In this document: one piece after another, positions 46,091 through 59,796 of the stretch
How positions within the stretch are numbered: the stretch's first letter is position 1
How the letters are laid out: every line of letters starts with the position of its first letter
Assembly (NCBI RefSeq): GCF_036370855.1
Contig: NC_088098.1
Coordinates: forward strand, 39,125,981-39,189,980
DNA from: Dromaius novaehollandiae
Lineage: Eukaryota; Chordata; Aves; Casuariiformes; Dromaiidae
Direction of reading: 5' to 3'
DNA: 64,000 bases
The notes under the pieces: generated by a model
What the model was told of the DNA's origin: nothing
The model's input: only the letters and a program-made list of their open reading frames with translations
Database searches by the model: none
Translations under genes and position numbers: made by a program

Positions 46091-49000
46091 ATATACTAGT
46101 CTGAAAAGGAAATGCTAGGGGCTGTTATTATGGTGCTGGTCCTTTAGCAAACAGCCTTCTGCCTCTGTACGATACAAGCTTTCAGCTTCGCTTCTTCAGT
46201 TGGCTCCAGCATCAGTATTTCAAACGGAGAAGTTTCAGCACGGCTCAGGCCAAACCTCCCAGAAACAGCAATGGAACAAAACTGCAACGAGCTCGCATTA
46301 ATTTCAGCATGTGAGGTGCTGCAGAGTTAAAAATCTTTCATACTAGTTTTGCTTTCTGAAATCTAACCTCTGTGTTTAGCTGTACATCAGAAATAAAGGA
46401 GCTTTGTTTCCGGCTTGTGGTTATTTGGTAGGAATTAGGCCTTTTAAAGACCCCTTGGCATTGCACGCATTCTTCCAAAACTAGCTTTTAACATCTTACA
46501 AATAATTACATGGGCCTGAAATTCACAGCTAAAACTTGTTTTGATTTATTTACACATAATTGTTGTCATGCAACCAAATACTGTTTTCAATTCAGTATTA
46601 TGTTCCTGACAAAAAGGTTAACAGAAATCAAAAGCAAGTAGCTCTTCTAAAATGTGGTCATTAAAATTACGTTATGCAAAACATAATGCAAAATATTTTT
46701 TTTTGTTCCAAAAGACATAAGGTGAAATGAAGCAGCTCTGCAGGTTAGTACAGCAATATTTACTGTTTGATGGTACTGTCTGTGGTCTACTCTAAAATTG
46801 AGAGAAGGCAATGGGAGGAGTCCGTAGTCTGCAGTGTGTTTGGAAGCTCCACCAAAATCGACAGGAAAGTCAGCTGAGAAAGGAGGATTTAACCGCTGGG
46901 CAACACATTTACTGATAGTGACACATTCAGGATAATGAATGCTGGTGGTTGCCATCGGCCTGTGGCTGTTTTGTATTCAGAGAGGACTTACAAATTCCTG
47001 GCACACGGTAAAAGGTGTCTCAGGCACAGATTGCCTCCTCTCTCAGGACATTCAGGTCACTCTCACCCATTTAGTATTTCAGGAAAATATTTCACAGACC
47101 GCTTACATGATTCAGGAGTACAGGTCTCATTTTTAAGAACTGATGGACAGATGGACTAGACATCTCATCAGGTTTTGGTAGCTCAGGTTAGACACCTCTG
47201 TCCCGGTAACCATGGGGCACCTGGGTACCTCCGAGGCTTGGAGGTCTCGGAGATGTCCACCAGTTTCCTCCGCTGCTCGGGGCACTCGGCCAGACGTTTC
47301 CCAGCACGGCCGCCCACATCGTGCTCCCAGCTCAGTAGCAGGATTGTACACGCTCAAGCGGCCTCTGTGCCGCCTCGGCAGGGCTGTCGCCACAACCCGC
47401 CTCTGAGCTTGGAGACCCCGCAAGAGCGTGTGGAGGTCTGTGGGGGCTCAGCACGCTCCGGGGGCCCTGCTGTTTCAACAGAGCTTTTCTTATCAGGGAA
47501 ACGGTGGGTTTTTTAGTCCAGCGGGTAGGGACGGCTATGGTCTCACCCCTGCTCTTGTTGCTCGTGACTGTACAACAAAACAAAATCCTTCTTTCAGGAG
47601 GCCAGTCAGTAGTTTCGGAGTTGTTTATTTTAGCTACTGTAACTTCATATGCTGTTCATATCTGTATAAATGTAATCCTTTCCTGATGTTTTCTAAGCTA
47701 ATTATCTCGGTAATGTGTATGGAAGTAGTTTCTAGGGGTTACTTGCTTGCTTATAAAAACACTTCCTGGTACTGTTTTTGCTCTCAGCGCCCATTAGGTC
47801 CTCTCGCTCTTGCCTCATGGAAAAATGCAGGCCTTGTCATGCTGCCCGATCTTTTATTTTCCCCTTTGCCTGGCAATCCTCTTACCACCTCCACTCTGAA
47901 GCCTTAGCTGGGCTTGCTTTGCTACTCCGTGTTTGAGAGCAGATCACAAGTCAGCACAGCGTACGCACGCGCACGTGCATATATACCTGCATGCATATGT
48001 ATAGAGGAATGCATTATTTTCACGGGGACTGGGAGAGCAGCACAGTTTTGTTACGTGGTGGCATGTGAACCATCGGCTGTGTTAGAGAGGTGCCTGCATA
48101 GTTTGAAGCCCAGTATTCGAAGCCGAGATGCAGATCACGGGCAGTCGGGAAAAGCCTGGAGTGCTAAACTCGAACCTGCTATTCAGGGCACTTTTTTCCC
48201 TCCACATGCCCATCTGCATTTTTTTAAACCATACTCATTGGCTCTGCTGGTACTTTTCATTCTTTCAGCAATGCGTCGATTTATTTTGTATATAATGGAA
48301 TTCTTCTAGTGCCTGAGTTATTCTCTGCTTTAGTTCATGTCCTTTTACTCTTGCAGTAGGCACTCACTCAATCCATCTGGCAGCGCGTCCTTTCATTATT
48401 TCCACAACTCTGAATACTTCTTTTTCTCTTGAGAGCACACATCCATTGCCCTGACCTTTTCAAATAACCCATACGAAGTTTCTGTATTATTTTAGTTTGC
48501 CTTAGCAGCACCTTTACAGTTGAATTTATGTAGTATTTTATAGTTTGATTCTTTTCTCCATAGTTCAATTATACTGCAGGGAAGAAATGTTGGAAAAGTA
48601 AGTAAATATGAAAGAAAATTATGCAACATATTACTCCAATATAAGAATTTCAGTGTGTTGTAAATATTTTCTTATATAGATGAGGTACAGACATTTGATT
48701 TACTGCTCTTTGTCTGAATCAGTCATATATGGTAAATTTCTGCAAAAAAGACATTGAAGGTGTCTATTATTATTGGCATTAACTGATATGCTTTCCAGAA
48801 CTGCTAGACTGCTCATGGCACTGGACCAATTTGTTATTTGGGGAGTAGATAAAGTCTTCATTTAGCTTTCTGGCACTCAGCGTAGCTCTTAAAAATGGTT
48901 TTCTTTGTTTTGCTTTAGGTTTTCTGTTCCTCTTAAATCTGCTACATTCTGTAGGGTTTTGCCACAGGAGACCAGGGGCCTGGGTATGAGGTGTACTCTT

Positions 49001-52000
49001 TCTTGGATGCCTTCCCAGAAGGCTTAATTTTGGGTGGGTGGGAGGGGGGCACTTGCAGATAATGTGCAATATTGTACTTTCACGTTGCAGTGTCAGCATT
49101 CATGATTTCTTCCAGGACCAGCAGCTGTCACTGTTGCTGATGTTCACTAGATATCAAATGTGATTTTCATGTAATATCATAGCACTTGGAGTGGTTCAAT
49201 CTTTTTTTTTTTTTTTTTTTTCCCCCAACATGTAGGCTTTACTCATTGCAGAGTCCATTGGTATAAAATCTGAAGTTAAATCCAGTAAAGAACTTGGCTG
49301 GTTAGGGGAGAAGCTCGGTAGCGGGTTTGTCCCTGCCTGCAAAGCTTCCTTGATTCCTGATTTAACGTTCCCCCTTGCTGGAGCTGCCCATTCCCCAGCC
49401 CTGGCGTGGGCCAGCTGGGAGCCTGGATGATGCCCGAGGCCCGGGGCGGGGGGGTCCCAAGGGAAATGCCACTGCCTCACACGCATTTCTGCACTGAGCA
49501 TGCAGGCAGGACTGTTTGCACACAAACGCCTTTGCTGAGGCTTCCCCGAAGGCAAATCGCAGTGCTGCTGTGGGCGACAGCCTTGCAATTCGAGCAGTTG
49601 ACAAGAGTGCGGGAGACTGGGATTCGGGTCACTTTTCAGGCAATAAGCAGGCTGGTACCGCTACGTGGTGGTTTGGGGCCTGGACCTGAGCGAGGGTTTC
49701 AGGCTTTGCTTCTCCGGGGAAGACAGGACACCAGTTTGGATCTATAGCATGGAAATTACACTGTGCTCCCTTTCTGTGTCCTCCTCTTCGTGCACGCTTT
49801 CTAGACAGCCTAGCCGAGGTAGTAGATGTAGAGCATGTACGCATCTGAGGCTCGTAAATATCTTGTAATCCTCAATTTTTTGAACTGAAACGCTCCCGTA
49901 TTTTCTCCGAGCATTTTCTAAAGCAGCAATCAGTGAAAACATCTCTGGGAACCCAGTTCTCCAGGACATGTTTTCTCTTTCATCTTGAGCGCTGAGTTAT
50001 GCTGCAACGGCACAACATGGCAAACACAAACCCACAAATTTACCACAAGTCCCAGAGGAGCCTCGCTGAGGACAATCTGTGCTTGCATTAGCGTGTGTTT
50101 GTAGAGCCTGAACACAGAGACCTGACGCTGAAAATATTTGTGACGGTTCGACAGCATGTGTTTGCACATGTCACTGGGGTAGCAGGAGGATGCCACTGCA
50201 GCCCGGAGCGGAGCAGCAAGTGGCTGTCACCGCTTCCCCGTGCCACACGTGCTCTGACAGCCAAAGTTTAAATGAGTTTTAGGGGGATGAGAGTGAGCTC
50301 TGAATTTCTGCTGTGGATGAAATTAGGCTTCAGCAAGGTCAGTTTTCATCCAGCTGTTGCCTGGGGCGAGGGCACTAGCGCCTGGGCCTCCTCCTAACCC
50401 CACGCTGAGTGAGCTGATGGGATAGTGCTGGCCAAATTCTGAAGTCCTTGCTGTATATCGACTCGAAGGGGCTGGTGCCATCACTTTGTCTGTGTCAAGG
50501 CGAGGTGTATACAGAATGAGAGCATCAGGATTTGATGCCCCATGGGTCAGGGAAGGGAGCTATATGTTTGGCAAAAGAATATGTTTTAAAAAGCAATTTG
50601 AAGAGCAAAAGGGGTTGTGGAGTTGGGCAGGAGGGCAGGTCCCTTGCCCCATGGCTGCTACTGGATTTGGCTCAGAAGAGCGTTGCTGATACAAGGGAGG
50701 GTAAAAGGTACAGCTCCTTTTTGATTCAGTGGTTTGACCCGCTCATTTATTTGCTTGTTTATTGGCTCAGTGGCTGGAGTGGCTTATTTCCATGTTCGTT
50801 GTAGGTTCACCAGTTTTATTTAATTCTTTGGCATTTTCAAAGAAAGGAGTCCAATTAAGGCCATTTCCTTGAACTTCCTCATTATGGACAGTGCCCAGTT
50901 TGTGCGTTCCAGTTACATGACGAGTCTGGTGCGGCCATTCCAGCATTTGGGGAGTTGTAAGAAACTTCCACTTTTATGAAACTGGGATTTTTCCTGTCGA
51001 TGTAGAAAGAGTTTTCTGTCTGATTTGAATTTCCTCAGGCCTAGAGAGGTACCCAAGAGAAAACTGGAACCTGTGTTTCCTTTATCTTAAATGGATCTGT
51101 ACAAACTCCTGTCATAAAGGGAGCTTTGAATTAACGGGACCGGAGGGCAACCAGCATTCCCCAGGGAGCACGCAGTAATTCATGGGAACATTCAGGGATG
51201 CCTGGGATTTGGGCCTTGATTTGAGGTTTAACCAAAAGAAAGGTGTCAAAATATTGATCTTTCCAAACCGTATGCAGCATTTATCAGAGCTGGCTGCTGA
51301 GATTTTTACTCTAGCCCATATCAGGATTGCTGAAACTAGTACAAGTTACTACTACAAATATTACTTAAAGGTTCCTTTTTCTCCTTTAATGTGACTGCTA
51401 GTGCTTTGCTAGAGTTCTTTAGCTTCATATGATTTTCCCCAATATGACCTTAAAAAAAAGACAAATTAAATGGCTTGCCTTTTTGGCTACATACATATTT
51501 TTGTGGTGTGGTCAGTGATGACTGAACAAAGCTACGGCTTGGGTAAAAGCCACGGCAAACTGCAAGTGTGCGTTCTTCATACGTTCTAATAGGAACGTAA
51601 CATTGAAATAATATGGCTACTGTCTTACGGTGCCTATAAATAGATGCATTCTCCTACATGAAGATTTCCTAGTGTGGGGGACTGAAAAGTACTACATTTT
51701 TCAAATTGGATGAGAGGTGTATGAAAACTTTCATCTTTGTACTGGATACAAACATTGCTTCTCAGGAAGTTAGGATCAAAGAGCAGAAATGATGCTTCCT
51801 CATCTTTGCTTTGTTTCCTAATGAATTAAACAAGTTATTTTCCCTTGTCCTTTGCTCTGGCAGGCCTGAAATGCAAGAATGATGGATGTGGTAATGGCTG
51901 TTTTTCAGCGTAACAGAATCCTACTCTATTTTTTATCTTGTTTTGGCTCACCTAATTTGTTTCAGATGCACCTATCCATTTGTCTAAGTACTTGTAATTA

Positions 52001-52900
52001 GGTTAAATTGCAAATACTGAAAATTTCTTTGTTTCCAGACAGCAGCAGAGCTCAGAATGGAAATTTGGAGCTGCCCGATTACGGTGTACAGGCAATAGCT
52101 ATATTTCTAACACAGCAAATCATTTCATATGCAATGTTTTAAACAAATAAGCACCCAAAGTGGTAAATGTCATTCTTGCACAGATTTCCTCTGAGAATAT
52201 TAAAAAAGACTTGATACATTTACTTGAATTCAGTACATTCGGTACTCATATAGGCGCTGTTCTGAGTTTCGGACAAGCTGGGTCCTACATGTATCTCTGC
52301 TACCTGTTTCAGCAGGTCACTTCTGCACAAAGCGTCGGGGGCTATCTCACATTAGCAAACAGATTGACGCCCAGGAGCTCATGTACCATCCCCAAGGGCT
52401 ATCCACCAACGTCCTGTCGTGAATAAAGATGAGTCCAACCATCCCCTTCAGATGCAGTCATCGAGAGGGCTGGTTTTGGATGAGACAACGAACTTGGGCT
52501 TCCCTTCCCATCTGTGAAAAAGGTTTTTGGCTTTGGAAACTTGAATCAGAAGCTCCCTTGGAAGGAGATTTCTGTGTTGAATAAATTCATGCTCTGCGAA
52601 GGAAGGAGAAGAAAGCTGCAGGTAAGGGGCTCGTAGCCCAGAAGTGTAGCTGAAAGTTTTAGGATGTGGACATTTCTCCCCACTGCAGTGTTATGACTCT
52701 CATCTATTGTGAAAGAGAAGATAGCTTCCCTGGCCATCTAGCTATAGCTGCACTACTATAATGTTATAATGAGAATGGGCTGGTGTCTTTCAAGGAGACT
52801 ATCGAATGATTCAGTAGCGTGGATAACCGACTGTGGGTTTCTCCACATGACAAGATCAAGCTGTAATAACAGTTTGGGAATAACGATGCTGTATTTTTCC
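46091..52900. other. Intergenic region, central part
   Basis: No exon recognised. A CpG-richer patch lies at about 47,200-47,480, an alternating purine-pyrimidine stretch at 47,959-47,987, a T-run near 49,202-49,222 and a G/C-rich patch at about 49,380-49,520. Open frames up to 159 codons overlap in several frames and match nothing. Confidence 0.6.
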
Positions 52901-55900
52901 ATTAAATAAACTTTTATTTCTGAAGCCTTGACTGATTTTTAAAGTAATGTAGCCTTTTCTTACCACTAAAGCCCATATCTTTATTACAAAGCCAAACTGC
53001 TCTCTCTCAAACCGCAATATGCATGTTGAAACAATACTCTCCTACAGATGATGAACATTTAGAACATATTTTTCTGTATGAATCATTCATTCACTTAAGA
53101 ATAACTTCTCTTATTAAACAAAATATAGCCATGTGACAAAAATGTTTGTCATAGATTTGTAGTCCATCTCTCCTTTTCATTAGACTAGTAAACTTTTATT
53201 GCTGTTTCATATAATTATCTGATGATTGCATCATTTTTCCTCCTTATCCCCCATGGCTTTTTAAACATAATATAAAGCAGCTTCCAGCCTCAGTTTTTTG
53301 CAAGAACATCTAAGTAAAATAAATGACCAAGAACTGATTCTACAGTGGGATGAATGCGGATAGATCTGTATCGCCTCTTTGAAGCTGGTGGTCACATACA
53401 TGCACACACAGTTGCCTGCCTGCGTTTCTCTGCTGGATAAGGTCCTAAAAGAGAACCAAAGTTATTATTCCAATCCCTGACCCTGATCACTGAAAAATGC
53501 AGAGTCTCCACAATTTTGTATATTTTCCATCAAAATTAGAAGGCTATCAGGGAGCATGAAAAGTCTATGCTGTAGTCATAAAGCTAGCCTACTGGGTGAA
53601 CATCCGTTACCAGATGCGAAGTCTTGCCACTGACTATAAAACTACTTTTCATGGATATTATCTGTCCATTTCACAGCCCCAAGTAAAAGGTAAACAAGAT
53701 CCCAAGTTCCAAGAGTGATTAGTTTTGGTAATTGTTCTGCTGCTTTCTTTGTGCAATTTACTTCTCTAAATACACACTGGGGGAATCATTTGTCTAGTGT
53801 ACCATGGCACAGTAATTTCCTATATAATTTCATCCAATTGCTGCAGGAACTCATTTGAGTTAGCAGCAATTGTTAATAAATCATTAACAATCATTAACTA
53901 TGGGTAGCAGTGACTGCTAATCAAGATTTCCATGCTTCATTTTTAATCTCTGAAAGTTGAGCTTTAATCAAATTAGTAGTGTTTTTTGTTATTTGAGGGG
54001 GAAAAAAACAGTATGCATCCCATCTATTCAAAGGAACTGTTAGTAACATCTTTGCCTTCAAAAACATTATATGCTTTCACTATAGCTGGTGGAAAAGTCA
54101 GGGGCTTTTTTCCTGCATAAACTGCTTGAAAATGTTTAAATTAACAAAGCTTCCCCTATTGTCCATGTGAAGGTAGGGACATCACTGCAGCTATGTCTCT
54201 CATGGTCAGGGACTGTGCTACTTGTAATGCTTTTAGTGCCATCTTTTTCTCAAGGCCTTATCTAATAATAATCTACATTTCAGGCCACATCAGCACCACA
54301 CTTGCAACTGATATAAATATTGCTCCGTTAAGGTTTTTTGCAGCTCTCCCACAGAAGAACATTTAATTCCAGTTTTCTATCGTGCTGCAGTGACTTTGCG
54401 GTGGCCCCCAGGAAGGAGCAGAGCGCCGGGAGCCAGGGGGTGACAGGCTGCTGGAAACCTTTCCCTGGGAAGAGAGGCTGGTGGGACACAGCGGCCGTGG
54501 GGCAGACCTGCCTGGCTTCTCCTCCTCATCGTGGCAGAGCCGAAGCCGGTCACGGCGTGACTCACCCACCCCAGCAGCGGCAGGTTAGCGGCGGTGCCAG
54601 CGCAGTCACTGAGATAAACTGCTTTGCACGCCCACCTCACCGGGAGCTGCAAAGATTAGCGGTCGTAACGTCCCTGGGGGTGAAAATGCTGAACGGCACT
54701 CACTTTTTATCGCTGCTGCTTGCCACACAAATACTTGCTATTACATTTATTATTAAAACGCATTTCCCATAGAGTTGTGTGTCGCAAACCCATGAATAGT
54801 ATTGGGCTGAAATCAGGGCGATCTTATTTCAAAGAATTCCAATGGAATGAACAATAATTTGCCACTAATTGTAAAGAAGCTTTGATAAAAACTCTGAACG
54901 GATTCCCAACAGCACATATTTTCCAGCCCTTGCCTGGTAATTTTCAATAGAATCCAGGAACAAGATGGCCATTAACTGTTATGTTAAATGTCATCCAGAT
55001 TTGCTCATATCATTCTTCACTGCGCTGCATCTTTTGTACGCGTGTTTCCATAGTTTATGGTGTGTGTCCGCATTTGGGCTTGCTCAGTGATACTTCTGGG
55101 GAAAAACAGAAGATTAAGTTCAAATGAAGCCCGTGAGGCATGGGTGATTAGCTTTCCCATCTGACTTCCCTTTAAAAAGTACAAAGTTATCTTCTAGTGT
55201 GTGGCTCCAGTGGCAAACAGATTGCGTCCACAGAAAAGCCTTTGCTTGTGGACATTTGTTTTCTTGAAACAGGCAAGGTCATCAGTGGTGACAGCATTTG
55301 GATTTCATGGGGAGCTGCATGAAGATCGTCTGCAGAAAGGTCTGCAGCCGCGCCTGTGCACAGCTTCCTAAACGACTGTGCTGGGGAAGGGGGAAAGCCG
55401 TTTGCCCTCTGACGGGGCAGTTGTCACTGGGCAGGGCACTTTTCGGCGCCCCAGCAAAGTTCTTTGCTGCAGTAAGACAGCGTTACTAGAGACATGATTC
55501 AAAACCCACGGCGGTCTGCGGAGACTTCTGCCAACCTACACAGATTTTTGGAACCCATTTGTTTGAGAGCATGCTCAATAACATACTTTGCCGGAAAAAA
55601 AAAGACCATTTCTCATGCTCGGCTAGCACTGCTCGTGTTGTTTGCTAGGTGTAACTGTTCCAGAAGTTACCAGCTACTTAGGAGACTATTTCAAAGGCTT
55701 CACAAGTGCAATAATACCATTTTATTATTGTGAGCACTTACATTAGGTACAGGTTGGTTTTGCTTTTTTGCCCTTTAATGTGCTGATAGCAGTAACCACT
55801 ACCAGCTGACTCCAGTTACCAGCCAAATGAGCATGTAGCTCAAACAATTTGTACTACCTCATGGGAAGATTATTTGTTGCAGTTATTCAGCAAATATTGC

Positions 55901-57165
55901 AAATTCACAGACAATTAGAAAATCTTTTGAATATTTTGTCATCATGACAGAGCTATGTCTATATAGAATTTTATTTTAAATTAATATTTCAACTGGCTCA
56001 TCTTTAATTTATTCTCTGTGACTGGCCTGGTTTTGTCCTGTTGACAGAGGAAGCAAAAAATGTTTGAATGTGCTGTGATTCCCAAATTCCCTATTTAATA
56101 AAAAATATTAAAAATTAAGAACAAGCTTTAAGGCACATCCTGCTGCGCAGTTAGTTGTCTTAAGAAGATTAGCAGATGTTACAGCATCCCAGTCCTAACC
56201 GTGTTGGGATCTCGGCTGCCAGTTGCTGAACGGCTGGGATCTTCCCTCACATACACACAAGTCATTAAAAAATAGGATTGTTGGTGTGTTTTGAGTTGCC
56301 TAAATTAGGAAATGCCAGAGCATGATATTCATTAGGCTAAATCCACTGCTGCCATAAACCCACGGAAAGAAATAGTATAAATGCCACTCAGTCTATCTAG
56401 AAAGGCCTTCAGTACAAGACTTCGTGTTTCAAAAGCAAAGAATCAGCCATTATTTTTGTTTAAATGCACAGATGAAATTCTTTCCATTATATATTGCATT
56501 TGCTAACCATACGGGCAAGGCTTCTTTCTGTGCTCTGCTTTAGCGTGTCCCCTCGGCCTCGTAGCTCTGGTGTGGGCATCGCTGTGCCCAGCCTCTGGAC
56601 ACAGGACTCTGAAGGTGTCCTGCCTTGGACTCTGGAGGTGCTAGAGAAAAACTTGCAAACTTTGAGGCTCTTTGGAGTAATTGAAGCACACTCCAATTTG
56701 AAAGATTGGATGTTGTTAGACTGAAGTCTTTTTGCTCAAAAAGATCCTGCTGCTTGTTACGTGATAAAATCTCCTTGAAAACTCTTGTACTGGAGCAAAT
56801 AGCTTGTACCCAAGAAAAGCATCGGCACTTTGCTGGAATGTGTTGGGCCAAACTGCTACGGACAAGGCCACGACCAGGTATAACAACAGGGTGTAGCCAG
56901 CGTGCTTTTCCTGGGGATATCGGTTTTCCCTCTGCGTTAGGTTACAGAAGCCTGTTTGCCTGCTGGAGCTGAGGAGCCAGGGCGTCACTCCGCTCTCCGA
57001 AAGCTTCTGCGCAGGCAGGTGTGCTGGGTTTCACCATACTCTCGTACATTTGATTGAACAATTGCTATTTAACTCAAGTTTCTTAAAATATCTGAAAATC
57101 TGGTGTGGATGCTCCCCAGCTTCTTGATCAAAGGTGTGTAACTTACCCTTGGGACCAGCCAAGCT
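52901..57165. other. Intergenic region, A/T-rich with one G/C pocket
   Basis: 53,800-54,000 and 55,860-56,120 are A/T-rich, free of simple repeats, and contain ATTAAC, TAAT and CAATTG words typical of conserved enhancers; this is only suggestive. 54,400-54,660 is G/C-rich and opens frames on both strands. No exon is recognised. Confidence 0.45.
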
Positions 57166-57269
57166 AAAGACTGAATGTTTGCAAACTGGTGCAAACGTTA
57201 ACTGTTTTTCTAATAGAAAAGACTGAATGTTTGCAAACTGGTGCAAACGTTAACTGTTTTTCTAATAGA
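57166..57269. repeat. Perfect 52-bp tandem duplication
   Basis: Bases 57166-57217 and 57218-57269 are identical. The unit begins AAAGACTGAATGTTTGC and ends TTTCTAATAGA. There is no known element around it. Confidence 0.96.
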
Positions 57270-59300
57270 AAATCCATTATAGCCGTGCTTCCGAAGACGG
57301 GCACAAAGTAAAGACGACATACTCAGGCTTGTTAGACAAGCTCTGGCAAATCTGTCTGGGGCAGCTAAGAAGAGCAGAACAGATGCGTCAGCCACCCCCG
57401 TTCATATTGCAGCATGTTACTACATATATTCTGCCACCGAGGACAAGGTTTCGACAAGGTATAAGGCTGTGAACCAGAGTGGCTGAAGTGCAAATATATA
57501 TTTGCTTTTGTCAACGCTAGTCTAATAAGCAACCAGATAAAAGCCCACAATGAAAACCTCTGTCAGACAAAAGCCTGGTTCCTGCCTAGGTGAATTCCAA
57601 ATCTATTTCAGAATTCTCCAATAATCAAAAAGCAAGCACTTCAGAAAACCCTTATCCTTTCAAATATTTATTTTAAAAACAATGGATAGCTACATCTTCG
57701 TTTTTTTACTAATCTATGTCTTTTTGTGTAATAAGATATTTTTAAATGATTCCCTTCTGATATCTTTATAGAATACCTGTAATTTCTTTTCTCTCTCTCT
57801 TTCCGCTCTGCAAAGTCACATTACACTACAACATTTAAAGCATGGATAGAATTTGACTGTAGCTCATGCAAAGTGCACTTTTTAAGAGCAGAAATAATAA
57901 ATGCCCAGGAAATTGCTATTTTTCTATCATTATCAATTAAACTCTTGAAAAGGGGAAAAACACGCTACAAAGTTGCTAAAAGATCTACCAGCCCAAACTA
58001 TTTTTCAAATACAGAGGAAACTTCAGGATACAGTGATATGATTCTTGCAATGAGGAAATGTCAAAACTAGGAAAATTTCATTTGAAACTTACTATTATTC
58101 TTTGCACCTTTAATTTATAGTTTGCCTCCTATTCTGTAAATAACTTCTCCATTATTTTGTCCTGGTAATAAATATTCCATTTCAGCCCAGGCGAGTGTTG
58201 TAAGGACAAGACTTGATTTGTCATTGCATTTACGAACAAGTTTTGTACAATGAGAAGCTCAAAAAGAAGTTAGGCAACTCAATATTCCTGCTACAGGACA
58301 CTAATATTCTTCCGTATACTGGAAAGCATTTTTCTTGGTTGTTTAATGACAATATGCTGTTCTTTTCCTGACTTACATATTTTGGCCCTTTGCAGAATAC
58401 CCTTCACTTTCCAATTAGTTTCCCCATTACATATATAATTAAAGACAAATCAGATTACAGTGATTAGCATATATTATAAACCATTTTACTAATTTCTGAG
58501 GGCATATTCCTACAAGGGATAACACAGAAATTAGAAGGCTAATTAGGCCAAAAATACCTTTGCTAATGAATCTAAGCAGCAGTTAAATCCTCTAACAAAA
58601 GAGCCATTTTTGTGCATTGAAGGTTGAAGGTGTGATTCTCAAGAACCAACATCAGAAATAAATCCTTGGAGTTTCAGGAAGGTTTGTGAAGGGCTCAATT
58701 CCAAAACACCCAAACTATTTATTTGAAAATCTGTTGTCACGAGGTCAAGCTGTAGAACTTAAGACTTTCATACTATTTTAAGTGTCCGAGGGAAGAAGAG
58801 CTATCCCCCCGTGAAGTGCAGCTCTTTACACTGTTCTTGAAGGTGACAGGGACGAAGAAGGAGGTCTGAGGCGCTAATGCCAAATTACGGATGTGGTCAG
58901 GCAAGGATGGCGGCACGCAGCCAGCACGGTCAGCGAAGGCAGGGTACATGACCACAGGCTCCCAGCTTATTGCTCAGCCAAGAAGACTTCGCACTGCAGT
59001 GGACGAGGCGTTTTGGTCATGGCCCAAGGCGTCAGAGGCAGAAACATGCCACAGAGGGATCCCATGTGCTTATCTGACCATAATGTAAGTGCACACTTCC
59101 CAGTCCGGAGCCAAATTTGTGCTGGGACGCTGCATTGCTGGCATGGATCCCTGCTGACCCCGGGGAGCTCACGGGGAGCTCGCTGCAGGGCTCCAGACGG
59201 GGTGTTATTTATTTGCTCACGGTCCCACTCCCTTGCTCAGCAAAAATGCACACTGAATGCAGGGGAAGTTGTCATAACAGGAGGAAACATGTCAAGTTAT
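57270..59300. other. Intergenic A/T-rich DNA
   Basis: 58,090-58,640 is repeat-free A/T-rich sequence with enhancer-like word content (TAAT cores, CCAAAAATACC). No exon or RNA gene is recognised. Confidence 0.45.
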
Positions 59301-59309
59301 TAAAGCACA

Positions 59310-59598
59310 AGTGCAGGACTCTGGAGACCCAAGGTAATTTGCAGTCGCAGAATGGCTACGTGACCTTGTGAAAGCTGGTTAGTCCCAGACCTCTGGAAGC
59401 ACAGAAGTACTAGACTCTCCTTTGAATTAGGTACCAAAATACCTCTGAGGGCTTGCATCTCAGTATCCCTGTCCTAGAGCTCCCTATCTGTAAAAGGGAA
59501 AAATAGTCCTTTCTAATTCAGATATGCTGATTAAGAATGCTGAAGAGTAAGACATGCTTCAATGATATAAATGAAAGCGCATAAAAGTACCTAAAATC
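59310..59598 (+). mobile_element. MIR-like ancient SINE with internal insertion
   Basis: In order: GACTCTGGAGACCC, GCTACGTGACCTTGTGAAAG (the MIR core word), CTATCTGTAAAAGGGAAAAA TAG, and AATGAAAGCGCATAAAAGTA. These follow the MIR consensus order, with about 100 extra bases in the middle. Age makes exact ends uncertain. Confidence 0.5.
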
Positions 59599-59681
59599 CA
59601 CCAGACAGAGACTGCTGGAGCTATTGCAGTCACTGCCCTTCCTCAGGCTCTGATCCATAATAATGTGGTAGTATTCGTCAG

Positions 59682-59796
59682 AGAGTACTTTTCCCTCAAG
59701 TTCTTCGTTGGGATATATATCGTTATTCAACTGGGAATAAAGAGTTATTTTCCCCTAGTTCTTCATTGCGATATATATCTGGAATATTTAAGTCAA
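59682..59796. repeat. Diverged tandem duplication of about 58 bp
   Basis: 59682-59739 and 59740-59796 share AGTTCTTCrTTGsGATATATA with substitutions throughout and diverge after that word. It is older than the perfect duplications at 20,019 and 57,166. Confidence 0.7.
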
